This document shows positions 14,847 to 22,215 of a stretch of DNA of 22,215 nucleotides, one piece after another. The translations under genes were made by a program, and so were the position numbers. The stretch is from Chloroflexota bacterium. GTDB taxonomy: Bacteria; Chloroflexota; Chloroflexia; Thermomicrobiales; JADLAZ01. Numbering within the stretch: the stretch's first letter is position 1; the number at the start of each line of letters is the position of its first letter. The DNA is taken from assembly GCA_020849725.1 (NCBI GenBank), contig JADLAZ010000084.1, positions 1-22,215 on the forward strand. Reading direction: 5' to 3'. The notes beneath the pieces are model-generated. The model was given only the letters and a program-made list of their open reading frames with translations, had not been told where the DNA came from and did no database searches.

Positions 14847-15395
14847 ATGGGCGACTGGCTCAGGCGCGAGACGGAGGGCGGGCCTGACGGTGCGCCGGGC
14901 CTGCCGGCTCTCATGCGCGGCTGCGCGCTCCGGGCAATCAGTTGGTCGATCGTGGCCGGCAGCGTCCTCGGCGCCTGCTACGTCGTCCTTGTCGTTGCCC
15001 TGTTCGCGCTTCCCTGGGACGCTCCTGGCTCGGTGATGACCAGCACCGTCCGTCTGACCGGTGTGCTGCCCTTCCTGCCCATTGGCACCGTGCAGGGCGC
15101 GATCGTCGGCCTGGTGGTCGGGCTGGCGAACGGCTGCGCCCTGGCGATGGCAGTGCGTTGGCTCGTTCGTCGTCGCCCGATCCGCCAACATGGGCGTCTC
15201 TTGAGAGTCGTCGCCACGGCGACCAGCATCCTCGGTCTGTGGGTCGGGCGGCCGGTGCTCGGTGTGCCAACCCTCCTGACGACGACGGGAGCGGGTGCGA
15301 TCGTTCTGGGGCTGGCGCTCACCGGCCTGGGTGGCTGGTGGGTCGGCGACCGCGTCGCCCGGTGGTATCTCAGCGAGGCCGCCAGTGAGATGTGA
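14847..15395 (+). CDS. Small four-helix membrane protein, unknown function
   Basis: I do not recognise a family. The 182-residue protein has hydrophobic segments at about 30-54, 78-104, 119-136 and 146-167. A hydrophilic N-terminus (MGDWLRRETEGGPDG) comes first, and a basic loop (RWLVRRRPIRQHGR) follows the second segment, so both may be cytoplasmic. The Gly-rich, Ala-rich helices with GxxxG-like spacing suggest a tightly packed bundle or oligomer. The ribosome binding site is weak (AGAGG, 8 bases before the ATG). It lies 52 bases after the SDR gene in the same direction and is followed by a hairpin, so it probably ends that transcription unit. Confidence 0.75.
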   Translation: MGDWLRRETEGGPDGAPGLPALMRGCALRAISWSIVAGSVLGACYVVLVVALFALPWDAPGSVMTSTVRLTGVLPFLPIGTVQGAIVGLVVGLANGCALAMAVRWLVRRRPIRQHGRLLRVVATATSILGLWVGRPVLGVPTLLTTTGAGAIVLGLALTGLGGWWVGDRVARWYLSEAASEM

Positions 15396-15437
15396 GCGTG
15401 TGGTGCGCGTCACTTCCTTGCGTCAGGCGCGGGACGG

Positions 15438-15461
15438 GGCCGGCGGTTGAAATCGCCGGCC
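15438..15461 (+). terminator. Likely terminator after the SDR/membrane-protein unit
   Basis: GGCCGGCG (15438-15445) and CGCCGGCC (15454-15461) form a perfect 8-bp stem with loop GTTGAAAT. A T/C-rich run (TTCACTCTCTC) follows. It sits between the membrane-protein gene and the molybdenum hydroxylase operon. Confidence 0.55.
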
Positions 15462-15587
15462 TTCACTCTCTCACTCTCCGGCCTTGACCCATGGCGAACC
15501 GAACTATGCGACAATACCGTTCGGTCATCCCCCGCCGGCAGTTCGGCCGCCAATCGATCGCTCGCATACGGTGAGGACGAGGATTCC

Positions 15588-16457
15588 GTGAAAGACTTTG
15601 CCTATCACACCCCGCTATCCCTCGATCAGGCGCTGGCGCTGCTGGCGGAGCACCGCGGCACGGCCAAGATCGCCGCCGGCGGCACCGACCTGATGCTTCA
15701 GCTTCAGGACGGCCTGTGGGCGCCGGACCACGTCATCGACGTGCGCCGCGTGCCCGAGCTGGGCGTGCTGGCGTTTGACACAGCGGCCGGCCTGACGGTC
15801 GGCGCAGCGACGCCACTGCGCCGGATCGAGACCTCGGCCGTGGTGCGGGAGCAGTACCCGCAGTTGGCCAGCGCCGCTGGCGAGGTTGGCTCGATCCAGA
15901 TCCGCAACGCCGCCACGCTCGGCGGCAACATCGGCACCGCCACACCGTCGGGCGACACACTGCCCGCGCTGGTGTCACTCGGCGCGACCGCTCGCATCGC
16001 CAGCGCGCGCGGCGAGCGCACCGTGCCGGTTGAGGCAGTGTTCACTGGCGTGCGTCGAACCGTGCTGGAGCCGGACGAGTTGCTGGTCGATCTGCGTATC
16101 CCGCCGCCGCCACCGCGCAGCTCCGGCGCCTATATCAAGCTGGCCACGCGCCCGCAGATGGATCTGGCGATCGTCGGCGTGGCCGCGACCGTCACCCTGA
16201 ACGGCGACACGATCAAGGCCGTCAGCATCTGCCTGGGCGCGGTCGCGCCGACTCCCGTCCGAGCCCGCGAGGCCGAGGCTATTCTCACCGGCCACGCGCC
16301 AACCGAGGAGCGGCTGGCCCAGGCTGGGGCGGCGGCGGCCGGCGCCGCCCGACCGATCTCCGACGTGCGCGGCTCCGCCGAATACCGGCGCGAGCAGTGC
16401 GACCTCCTGACCCGGCGAGCGGTGCGCCTGGCCGTCGAGCGCGCCGCGACCCGCTAG
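15588..16457 (+). CDS. FAD-binding subunit of a molybdenum hydroxylase (CoxM/xanthine dehydrogenase type)
   Basis: This is the flavin subunit of a three-part molybdenum hydroxylase. It passes electrons from the iron-sulfur subunit to an acceptor. At 289 residues it has normal CoxM-like length. The FAD-binding motifs are AAGGTDLMLQL at 29-39 and TLGGNIGTATPSGD at 110-123. The GTG at 15588 is chosen because GAGGA lies just upstream and homologues begin this way (KDFAYHTP); the frame remains open to 15447 but that part holds the previous terminator. It is first in the operon, and the gene order flavin, iron-sulfur, molybdenum is that of coxMSL. A TTGACC at about 15483 could be a -35 element, but no well-spaced -10 is clear. 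Confidence 0.93.
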   Translation: MKDFAYHTPLSLDQALALLAEHRGTAKIAAGGTDLMLQLQDGLWAPDHVIDVRRVPELGVLAFDTAAGLTVGAATPLRRIETSAVVREQYPQLASAAGEVGSIQIRNAATLGGNIGTATPSGDTLPALVSLGATARIASARGERTVPVEAVFTGVRRTVLEPDELLVDLRIPPPPPRSSGAYIKLATRPQMDLAIVGVAATVTLNGDTIKAVSICLGAVAPTPVRAREAEAILTGHAPTEERLAQAGAAAAGAARPISDVRGSAEYRREQCDLLTRRAVRLAVERAATR

Positions 16458-16491
16458 CATGATACCGATGGCCACGATGCGTAGAGGCGCG

Positions 16492-16584
16492 ATGAACGAA
16501 CGACCACCGGGCGCGATGATGCGCGCCCCTGCGAATGGAACGGCACGCCCGCTGCCCGGCATGGCTGACGAGGAGAAGCGATGA
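16492..16584 (+). other. Possible 30-codon ORF coupled to the iron-sulfur subunit gene
   Basis: This short frame starts with ATG after AGAGG (5-base spacer) and ends in TGA that overlaps the ATG of the iron-sulfur subunit (ATGA). Its product would read MNERPPGAMM at the start and GMADEEKR at the end. It fills most of the 123-base gap between the flavin and iron-sulfur genes. The overlap could give translational coupling, but a chance open frame in GC-rich DNA is just as possible. Confidence 0.22.
16509..16528 (+). promoter_or_regulatory. Hairpin between flavin and iron-sulfur subunit genes
   Basis: GGGCGCG (16509-16515) and CGCGCCC (16522-16528) form a perfect 7-bp stem with loop ATGATG. It lies about 50 bases before the iron-sulfur subunit start and could set relative expression or RNA processing within the operon. 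There is no T-run. Confidence 0.35.
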
Positions 16585-17045
16585 AGACGGCGATCACCCT
16601 CACGATCAACGGCGAGCCATACGATATCATCGTCGAGGGCCGAACGCGGCTGCTGGACGCGATCCGCGAGCAGTGCAATCTGACCGGCGCCAAGGAGGGC
16701 TGTTCGACCGGTGACTGCGGCGCCTGCACCGTGCTGCTGGATGGCCAGCCGGTGGCATCGTGCATGACTTTCGCCCAGGCCGCGCAGGGCCGGCACATCA
16801 CGACGATTGAGGGGCTGGCCCAGAACGGCACGTTGCATCCGCTCCAGCAGGCGTTCATGGAGTTCGGCGGGCTGCAGTGCGGCATCTGCACCCCCGGCAT
16901 GATCCTGTCGGCCAAGGCGCTGCTCGACCAGAACCCACGCCCGACCCGGCATGAGGTCCGCTTTCATCTAGCCGGCAACCTGTGCCGCTGTACCGGCTAC
17001 CAGAAGATCGTCGACGCCGTCGTCGCCGCTAGCGAGCGGCGCTAG
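16581..17045 (+). CDS. 2x[2Fe-2S] subunit of a molybdenum hydroxylase (CoxS type)
   Basis: This 154-residue subunit carries two [2Fe-2S] clusters between the molybdenum and flavin sites. The N-terminal plant-ferredoxin-type cluster is bound by C41, C46, C49 and C61 (CSTGDCGACT and SC). The C-terminal helical cluster domain uses C100, C103, C135 and C137 (CGIC and CRC). All eight ligands are present. The ribosome binding site GAGGAG lies 4-5 bases before the ATG. It is followed after 23 bases by the molybdenum subunit gene. It is a textbook member, and only the physiological substrate is unknown. Confidence 0.96.
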   Translation: MKTAITLTINGEPYDIIVEGRTRLLDAIREQCNLTGAKEGCSTGDCGACTVLLDGQPVASCMTFAQAAQGRHITTIEGLAQNGTLHPLQQAFMEFGGLQCGICTPGMILSAKALLDQNPRPTRHEVRFHLAGNLCRCTGYQKIVDAVVAASERR

Positions 17046-17068
17046 CGATCATCGTGGAGGAGGTTGGC

Positions 17069-19267
17069 ATGGCGACCACCGTCGTTGGCCAGAGCGTGGC
17101 GCGCGTCGATGCGCTGGACAAAGTGACCGGCCGCGCGCAATACACCGGGGACATGAAGGTGCCCGGCATGCTCCACGCGGCGTTCCTGCGCAGCCCGCAC
17201 GCCCACGCCCGCATCAAGAGCATCGACACGAGCCAGGCTGAGGCGCTGCCGGGCGTCAAAGCCGTCCTCATCCAGGCCAAGCTGGCCGGCAAGGTTGCCA
17301 AGGTCGTCGACGCAGCACACGGCACGTCGATGGACTTCCAGGCTTTTGCCGACAAGAAGGTGATCTACCAGGGCGAGAAGGTCGGCGCCGTCGCCGCCAT
17401 CACTCGCGCGATCGCCGAGGAGGCGGTCCGGTTGATCGTGGTCGAGTACGAGGTGCTGCCGGCGCTGATCGACGCGCGGGCGGCGCTCCAGTCCGACACG
17501 CTCATCCACGCCAACCTGACGCCCGTCGATGGTCCCGACGGCCGGCCGCTGCACAATGTCCTCAACGCGACGCACCGGGTCGATGGCGACGTCGAGGCCG
17601 GCTTTGCGCAGTCAGATCACATCTTCGAGGATACGTACTCCGTACCGCGGGTGCATCAGTCGTACATCGAGCCGCATGTGGCAATCGCCGAGGTCAGCCC
17701 GGGCGGCAAGGTCACCTGCTGGACGAGCACGCAGGGCATCTTCTCGGTACGCAGCAACCTGACCAACACCCTCGACATCCCGGCCCATCAGATCAACGTC
17801 ATCGGCATGACCATCGGCGGTGGGTTCGGCGCCAAGTGGGGCGGCGTAGTCGAGCCGTACGCAGTGCTGCTGGCCCAGGCAACCGGCCGGCCGGTCAAGG
17901 TCGCCTACAATCGCGAAGACGAGATGCTCGACGGGCGGCCGGCGCCGGGCGCGGTGTTGACGATCAAGACCGGCGTGCGTCGCGATGGCAAGATCCTCGC
18001 CCGGCGGGCAATCGCCTACTGGGATGTCGGCGTCCGCGGCGCCGGCTCAGGGGCGACGGTGCGTGTGCGCGGTGTCTACAACATCCCGAATATCGAGGTC
18101 CACGCCTACGACGTGGCGACGAACAAGCCACCCACCGGCGCCTATCGCGCGCCCGGCGCGCCGCAGGCCAGCTTCGCTTCGGAGGCCCAACTCAACAAGA
18201 TCGCTGGCGCGCTCGGCATCGACCCGATCGAGTTTCGGCTGATGAACATGCGCGAAGGACCGGAGGTCGACTTCAAGGCGACGCTGCGGGCCGCCAGCGC
18301 GAAGGTAGACTGGCCCAACCGCACGAAGGGTCCAGACGAGGGCTGGGGCATCGCTATCGGCGAGTGGACCAACGGCAACGCGCCCGGCAGCGCCGTCTGC
18401 GCACTGCAAGACGACGGCTCGGTCAAGGTCCACTCGGGCCTGATGGACATCACCGGCACCGACACGGCCATGGCCCAGATCGCTGCCGAGGTGACCGGCC
18501 AGACCCTCGACAAAGTGACGATCGTGCGCGGCGACACCGACTCGGTGCCGGTGGCGCCGGGCAGCGGCGGCAGCATCGTTACCTTCAGCATGGGCAATGC
18601 CGTCAAGCGCGCCGCTGAGAACGTGCGCCAGCGCATCCTGGCGGTAGCCTCAGACATGCTCGAAGTGCGACCGGACGACCTCGAGATCATCAACGGTCAG
18701 GTGTCGGTCAAGGGAGCCGCCGGGCGGGCGGTCACGCTGGCCGAAGTCGCCACGCAGGCCGCCAAGACGACGGGTGGGCCGATCACCGGCAACGGCAGCT
18801 TCGCCCAGCAGCCCAGCGCGACGTCGATCGCCGCCCAGATCGTCCAGGTGAAAGTCGATCGCGTAACAGGCAAGATCTGGCTGCGCCGGTCGGTGCAGTC
18901 GCTTGACTGTGGCAAGGCGATCAACCCGATGGCGATTGAAGGGCAGATGGAAGGCGGCGCGACGCAGGGGCTGAGCTGGGGCCTGTGGGAGGAGATGGCC
19001 TACGCCGGCGACGGCCGCAATCTGAACCCAGGCTTCCTCGACTATCATTTGCCGACCGCGCTCGACATGCCCGACCTCGAGTCAGTCCTGATCGAGGTGC
19101 CGACCGGGAATGGCCCCTTCGGCGCCAAAGGCGTCGGTGAGCCGCCGATCGCACCGGGCATCGCCGCTGTGCAGGCAGCCATCGCCGACGCCGTCGGCAT
19201 CCAGCTCCACGAGGCGCCATTCACACCCGAGCGCCTGCGCGCCGCCTTGCGCGCCGCCGGAAGCTAA
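17069..19267 (+). CDS. Molybdopterin-binding catalytic subunit of a molybdenum hydroxylase (xanthine dehydrogenase family)
   Basis: This is the catalytic subunit with the molybdenum cofactor, 732 residues, slightly shorter than most CoxL or XdhB relatives. Molybdopterin-binding motifs are GGGFGAKWGG at 250-259 and GAYRAPGAPQ at 357-366. The catalytic glutamate is E691 in GAKGVGEPP near the C-terminus. The active-site loop of true aerobic CO dehydrogenase (VAYRCSFR, with the Cu-binding Cys) is absent, so it is not a form I CO dehydrogenase despite the coxMSL order. Substrates of relatives include purines, aldehydes, nicotinate and aromatic acyl-CoA. ATG 17069 is preferred over GTG 17054 because GGAGGAGG lies just before it. 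No xdhC/coxF-like maturation genes are in the window. A terminator follows. Confidence 0.94.
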   Translation: MATTVVGQSVARVDALDKVTGRAQYTGDMKVPGMLHAAFLRSPHAHARIKSIDTSQAEALPGVKAVLIQAKLAGKVAKVVDAAHGTSMDFQAFADKKVIYQGEKVGAVAAITRAIAEEAVRLIVVEYEVLPALIDARAALQSDTLIHANLTPVDGPDGRPLHNVLNATHRVDGDVEAGFAQSDHIFEDTYSVPRVHQSYIEPHVAIAEVSPGGKVTCWTSTQGIFSVRSNLTNTLDIPAHQINVIGMTIGGGFGAKWGGVVEPYAVLLAQATGRPVKVAYNREDEMLDGRPAPGAVLTIKTGVRRDGKILARRAIAYWDVGVRGAGSGATVRVRGVYNIPNIEVHAYDVATNKPPTGAYRAPGAPQASFASEAQLNKIAGALGIDPIEFRLMNMREGPEVDFKATLRAASAKVDWPNRTKGPDEGWGIAIGEWTNGNAPGSAVCALQDDGSVKVHSGLMDITGTDTAMAQIAAEVTGQTLDKVTIVRGDTDSVPVAPGSGGSIVTFSMGNAVKRAAENVRQRILAVASDMLEVRPDDLEIINGQVSVKGAAGRAVTLAEVATQAAKTTGGPITGNGSFAQQPSATSIAAQIVQVKVDRVTGKIWLRRSVQSLDCGKAINPMAIEGQMEGGATQGLSWGLWEEMAYAGDGRNLNPGFLDYHLPTALDMPDLESVLIEVPTGNGPFGAKGVGEPPIAPGIAAVQAAIADAVGIQLHEAPFTPERLRAALRAAGS

Positions 19268-19300
19268 CCCCGAACGACGTTATAGGAACAGGCCCCCGGC

Positions 19301-19331
19301 CCCCCGCCCACGCGGGCGAGGGGGTCTTTCT
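19301..19331 (+). terminator. Rho-independent-type terminator of the molybdenum hydroxylase operon
   Basis: CCCCCGCCC at 19301-19309 pairs with GGGC (19314-19317) and GGGGG (19320-19324), with loop ACGC and a two-base GA bulge. TCTTTCTC follows. It lies between the convergent ends of the molybdenum subunit gene and the second isomerase gene. No similar T-run exists on the other strand. Confidence 0.6.
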
Positions 19332-19382
19332 CGTGGGCTGAGCACCGCTGGTGTCAACGCCACAGCTCCCAGCCCCGGCACT

Positions 19383-20276
19383 CTACAGATGCGGTACCTT
19401 GAGCGTCTCGACCAGGAAGCGATGGTTGATCGCCAACTTGTCGGCCGGGCTGCCCTCGCCCTCGTTCGGGCGCGGTGGATCCAGGTCGAGTGTCACCCAG
19501 GACTTGAAGCCGCGCTCGTTGAGGATGCGCCAGTTGGTGGGGATGTCGCAACCACCGGCGCCAAGGTCCTTGTAAAGGATCTCCTCGGCATGCATCGCCT
19601 GTGTCGGCGTCGGGCCAGTGTAGCCGCGGTAGCTGAGCTTGCTGTCTTTCCAGTGCATGGCGACGATGCGGGCGAAGTACTGCTCGGTCATCGCGTTCGG
19701 GTCGCCGCCACCGAGGTTGATCTGGGCGGTGTCGATGATGAGCGACAGCGCGTTCGGGTCGGTCAACTCCATCAGGCGGGCCACCTCGTGCGGCCGCTCG
19801 ATCGGCCCCCAGATGTGCGGGTGCGCCGCCAGCCGGATGCCCAGGTCGGCCGTGCGCCGGCCCAGGTCGTTGAGCGCCCCGGCCAGCGCCTGGATATCGG
19901 CGTCGGTCGTCCCCTCCGGCCGGCGCCGGCCCATGTTGATCTTGAAGTGCTTGCAGCCGAAAACGGCCAGGAAGTCGCGGGCGAAGGCGACGTGGTCGTC
20001 AATCGACTGCTGGCGCACGGCCGGGTCGATGAACTCGGTCGATTGCCCCGCGCCGCCGTTAGAGCAGGTGATCAGCGCGATGTTCTGCCGGTCGAGCAGG
20101 TCCTTCAGCGCCCGCGGCCGGTCGAGCCAGGCGGCGATGCCCGACCGATACGGCTCGAAGCCGGGGAAGCCGTAGCGACCGATCAGCGCGATGTCATCCT
20201 CGGTGACGGTGCTGAAGATGGCCGAGCCGACGGCGAAGTGAGGGGCGTCCAGCCCGATGATCTCGTGTGCCGGCAT
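19383..20276 (-). CDS. Sugar phosphate isomerase/epimerase family protein (IolE-like TIM barrel)
   Basis: This 297-residue TIM barrel is related to IolE and hydroxypyruvate isomerase-like proteins. Visible metal-site candidates are H152 (AAHPHIWG), D182 (IIDTAQINLGGGDP), H208 (AMHWKDSK) and D266 (TLDLD). The first and last are usually Glu in this superfamily, so the site is altered and the chemistry may differ. ATG 20276 is chosen for the GGAGGAG 8 bases upstream; the open frame before it is non-coding in character. It is only distantly like the other isomerase at 12896-13852, so it is not a recent duplicate. It converges on the molybdenum hydroxylase operon and may belong to the same catabolic route. 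The substrate is unknown. Confidence 0.88.
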   Translation of the reverse strand: MPAHEIIGLDAPHFAVGSAIFSTVTEDDIALIGRYGFPGFEPYRSGIAAWLDRPRALKDLLDRQNIALITCSNGGAGQSTEFIDPAVRQQSIDDHVAFARDFLAVFGCKHFKINMGRRRPEGTTDADIQALAGALNDLGRRTADLGIRLAAHPHIWGPIERPHEVARLMELTDPNALSLIIDTAQINLGGGDPNAMTEQYFARIVAMHWKDSKLSYRGYTGPTPTQAMHAEEILYKDLGAGGCDIPTNWRILNERGFKSWVTLDLDPPRPNEGEGSPADKLAINHRFLVETLKVPHL

Positions 20277-20449
20277 TGGTGGTGCTCCTCCCAAGTGCGT
20301 GCCAGGCGGTGGGGCCGGCCAGCGGCAGCCGGCAACCGAGCATAGCCTACCACTGCCGGCACGGTGGCGGAACGCTCGCGCGGCCACTCGACCGCGACCC
20401 GGCCGCCGGCACGGCGTCGGTGTCCAGCGTCGTAATCGGGGGGGTGGGC

Positions 20450-22195
20450 CTACTGACCGGCGGCGACGGCCGGTCGGTCGACGGCAGCGATCTGACCGGT
20501 CGATGTGGCGCGTGGCAGCGTCACCGTGAAGGTGCTGCCCTGGCCGGGGCTGCTCACCACGCCGATGCGCCCACCCTGCGCCTCCACCAGCCGCTTGCTG
20601 ATGTACAGGCCCAGGCCGGCGCCCTCGTGCGCGCGGCGGGCGGTGCCGTCGAGCTGGTGGAACATGGTGAAGATGGTGGCCACTTGCTCGGTGGTCATGC
20701 CCACGCCGCGATCGATGACGCGGAGCTGCAGCAGCGCCGGGTCGCTGTCCGGCACGACATCGACGGTGATCGTCGTGCCGCGCGGGCTGAACTCGATCGC
20801 GTTCTTTAGCAGGTGCGTCAGCACCTGACGCAGCGCCTGGGCGTCGGCCTGCACCGCCAGCCCGCTGCCGGCCGTCGGCCGCACCAGCGTCAGGTCCTTA
20901 GCGGCGAACGCCGGCTGCAGCGCGGTGACGACATGATCGATCTGGCGCTCGGCGTCGAGTGCCTGTGGATGGACCGCGATCGGTCCCTTTTCCATCGACG
21001 CCACCGCCAGCAGGTTCTCCACCAGCGCCTGCAGCCGCTTGCCGTTCTGGCGGATACCGCCGGCAAAGGTCGCCTGCTCCGGGCTGAGCTGGCCACCCAG
21101 CCCCCCGGTCAGCGCCTCGGCATACCCGAGGATCAGCGTCAGCGGCGTGCGCAGCTCGTGGCTGGTGTTGGCCAGGATCGTCGTCTTCAGATGATCGACC
21201 TGGCGCAGTTCGACATACGACCGGTTCAGATCGATCAGCAGCCGCAGGTTGTCGAGCTTGACGGCGACCTGACCGACCGCGCCGGCCACCTCGCGCACGT
21301 CATCGGGATCGAACGGCGCGATCGTGCGCGTGTCGGCCAGATACAGCGCGCCCAGAACGCGGTCGTCGCTGATGAGCGGCAGGCACAGCGCGCGCCCAGG
21401 CGCGGCCGCGGTGGCGGCCGCGGCGATCAGGCGGCGCTCGCTCAACGCCTGCCCAATGATCGGGTCGAGGCTGCCGACCTCGATCGGGTCGGCCACGATG
21501 ATGGTGTCGTCGTGGCTGGCGCCGGCCAGGACGCGCGCCGTCACCCGTGTGACGATCACCTGGGCACGGGTCAGCGCCAGCTCCTCGCGCAGTCGCTTAG
21601 CGACCAGCAGCAGCAGGTCGGTCGGCTCGGCCGTAGCATTGATGATCTCCGACAGCGTGCTGCGCAGGTGCAGCAGATGGTTGAGGCGCTGCAATTCGGC
21701 GTTGCTGCTGGCCAGCGTGTCGGCCTCGCGCACCAGCAGGCCAGCAAACACGCTGACGGCGGCGGCGAATGTGACCCGCAGCAGGAAGTGAATGTAGATG
21801 CCGACCCAGGTCGGGATGACGCCCACGGCCAGCGCGGCAGCGATGGCGAAGCAGGCGCTGTAGAAGATCGTGCCGAGGATCGCTCCGCGCAGTCCACCAT
21901 AGACGGCGGCGGCGATGCCGATGGCGATGTAGACGCCGGCCGCCGTACTGGTGACGCCACCGGTAGCCCAGACGACGACGCTGACCAGGATCGTATCGCC
22001 AGCCACCGACGCGACCGCCTGGACCGGTCGCGTCGCCAGCGGGGCGTAGCGCAGCGCCAGCGCCAGCAGCGTGGTGTAGACCAGGCCGGCGCCGATGACG
22101 CCATAGACGATCGCCTGCGCCCCCTCCATGACGGTCGGGACGATGGTAACGACCACCGTCGTGACGATCAGGATCAGGTAACGCAGGCGGATCAT
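20450..22195 (-). CDS. Membrane sensor histidine kinase with GAF domain (5' end possibly beyond window)
   Basis: This is a 581-residue two-component sensor. About six membrane helices fill residues 5-153, without a large outer loop. A short coiled linker follows, then a GAF domain (about 185-320), a HisKA helix pair with the phosphorylated H346 in TSHELRTPL, and an ATPase domain. In the latter, the N-box is LLKNAIEFSP (462-471), G1 is DRGVGM (495-500) and G2 is GAGLGL (525-530). All key kinase residues are present. The ATG at 22195 has no clear ribosome binding site and the frame stays open to the window edge, so the real start may lie outside. No response regulator is seen nearby. The lack of an extracellular sensor suggests a membrane or cytoplasmic (GAF) signal. 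Confidence 0.9.
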   Translation of the reverse strand: MIRLRYLILIVTTVVVTIVPTVMEGAQAIVYGVIGAGLVYTTLLALALRYAPLATRPVQAVASVAGDTILVSVVVWATGGVTSTAAGVYIAIGIAAAVYGGLRGAILGTIFYSACFAIAAALAVGVIPTWVGIYIHFLLRVTFAAAVSVFAGLLVREADTLASSNAELQRLNHLLHLRSTLSEIINATAEPTDLLLLVAKRLREELALTRAQVIVTRVTARVLAGASHDDTIIVADPIEVGSLDPIIGQALSERRLIAAAATAAAPGRALCLPLISDDRVLGALYLADTRTIAPFDPDDVREVAGAVGQVAVKLDNLRLLIDLNRSYVELRQVDHLKTTILANTSHELRTPLTLILGYAEALTGGLGGQLSPEQATFAGGIRQNGKRLQALVENLLAVASMEKGPIAVHPQALDAERQIDHVVTALQPAFAAKDLTLVRPTAGSGLAVQADAQALRQVLTHLLKNAIEFSPRGTTITVDVVPDSDPALLQLRVIDRGVGMTTEQVATIFTMFHQLDGTARRAHEGAGLGLYISKRLVEAQGGRIGVVSSPGQGSTFTVTLPRATSTGQIAAVDRPAVAAGQ

Positions 22196-22215
22196 CAGGG
22201 CCGCGACGCCGCCAA

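Noticed and set aside
13853..14914. Long upstream extension of the isomerase frame
   Set aside because: It is antisense to the SDR gene, and the isomerase has its own ATG with ribosome binding site and promoter at 13852-13954.
15588..19267. Aerobic CO dehydrogenase (coxMSL)
   Set aside because: Gene order fits, but the Cu-binding VAYRCSFR loop of CoxL is missing, so only the broader molybdenum hydroxylase family is claimed.

Overview
The window is about 22 kb of very GC-rich bacterial chromosome with frequent GTG starts, good purine-rich ribosome binding sites and strongly GC-biased third codon positions. The mix of genes fits a Chloroflexota bacterium, perhaps near the Thermomicrobia. The pointers are a secreted glycosidase with long Thr/Pro linkers, a coxMSL-order molybdenum hydroxylase, several TIM-barrel sugar isomerases, and a non-lipoprotein metal-binding protein. 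That taxonomic placement is inference from gene content only. No rRNA, tRNA, CRISPR array, transposase or integrase was seen.

Left part (1-4515, + strand): a 30-bp perfect palindrome lies at the left edge. It is followed by a three-gene zinc-type ABC transporter (binding protein, ATPase, permease), a stand-alone cyclic-nucleotide-binding-domain protein, an unrecognised polytopic membrane protein and a small acidic helical protein. All point the same way. They converge on a purM-like gene (4531-5637, - strand), which has a recognisable promoter and a strong leader hairpin.

Middle (5638-9512): after a stretch with no convincing gene, a two-gene DUF433/DUF5615 toxin-antitoxin-like cassette lies between two direct copies of a 142-bp sequence about 94% identical. 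One copy is the 3' end of the intact arylsulfatase gene to the right (7269-9512, - strand). The other is an orphaned 3' end of the same gene. The arrangement looks like an insertion that regenerated the gene end, or the remains of a tandem sulfatase duplication. It is the most unusual structure in the window.

Right part (9789-20276): this looks like a catabolic region. It holds a secreted clan-A-type glycoside hydrolase with two discoidin-like C-terminal domains, a sugar isomerase/epimerase divergent from an SDR dehydrogenase, a small membrane protein, and a three-subunit molybdenum hydroxylase (FAD, 2x[2Fe-2S], molybdopterin subunits). A second isomerase/epimerase converges on the hydroxylase operon across a terminator. 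With the sulfatase, these enzymes could take apart a decorated or sulfated saccharide, oxidise the released sugar or aldehyde and isomerise it, but the substrate cannot be read from the sequence.

Right edge (20450-22195, - strand): a membrane-bound GAF-containing histidine kinase without a response regulator in view. Its 5' end may run past the window.
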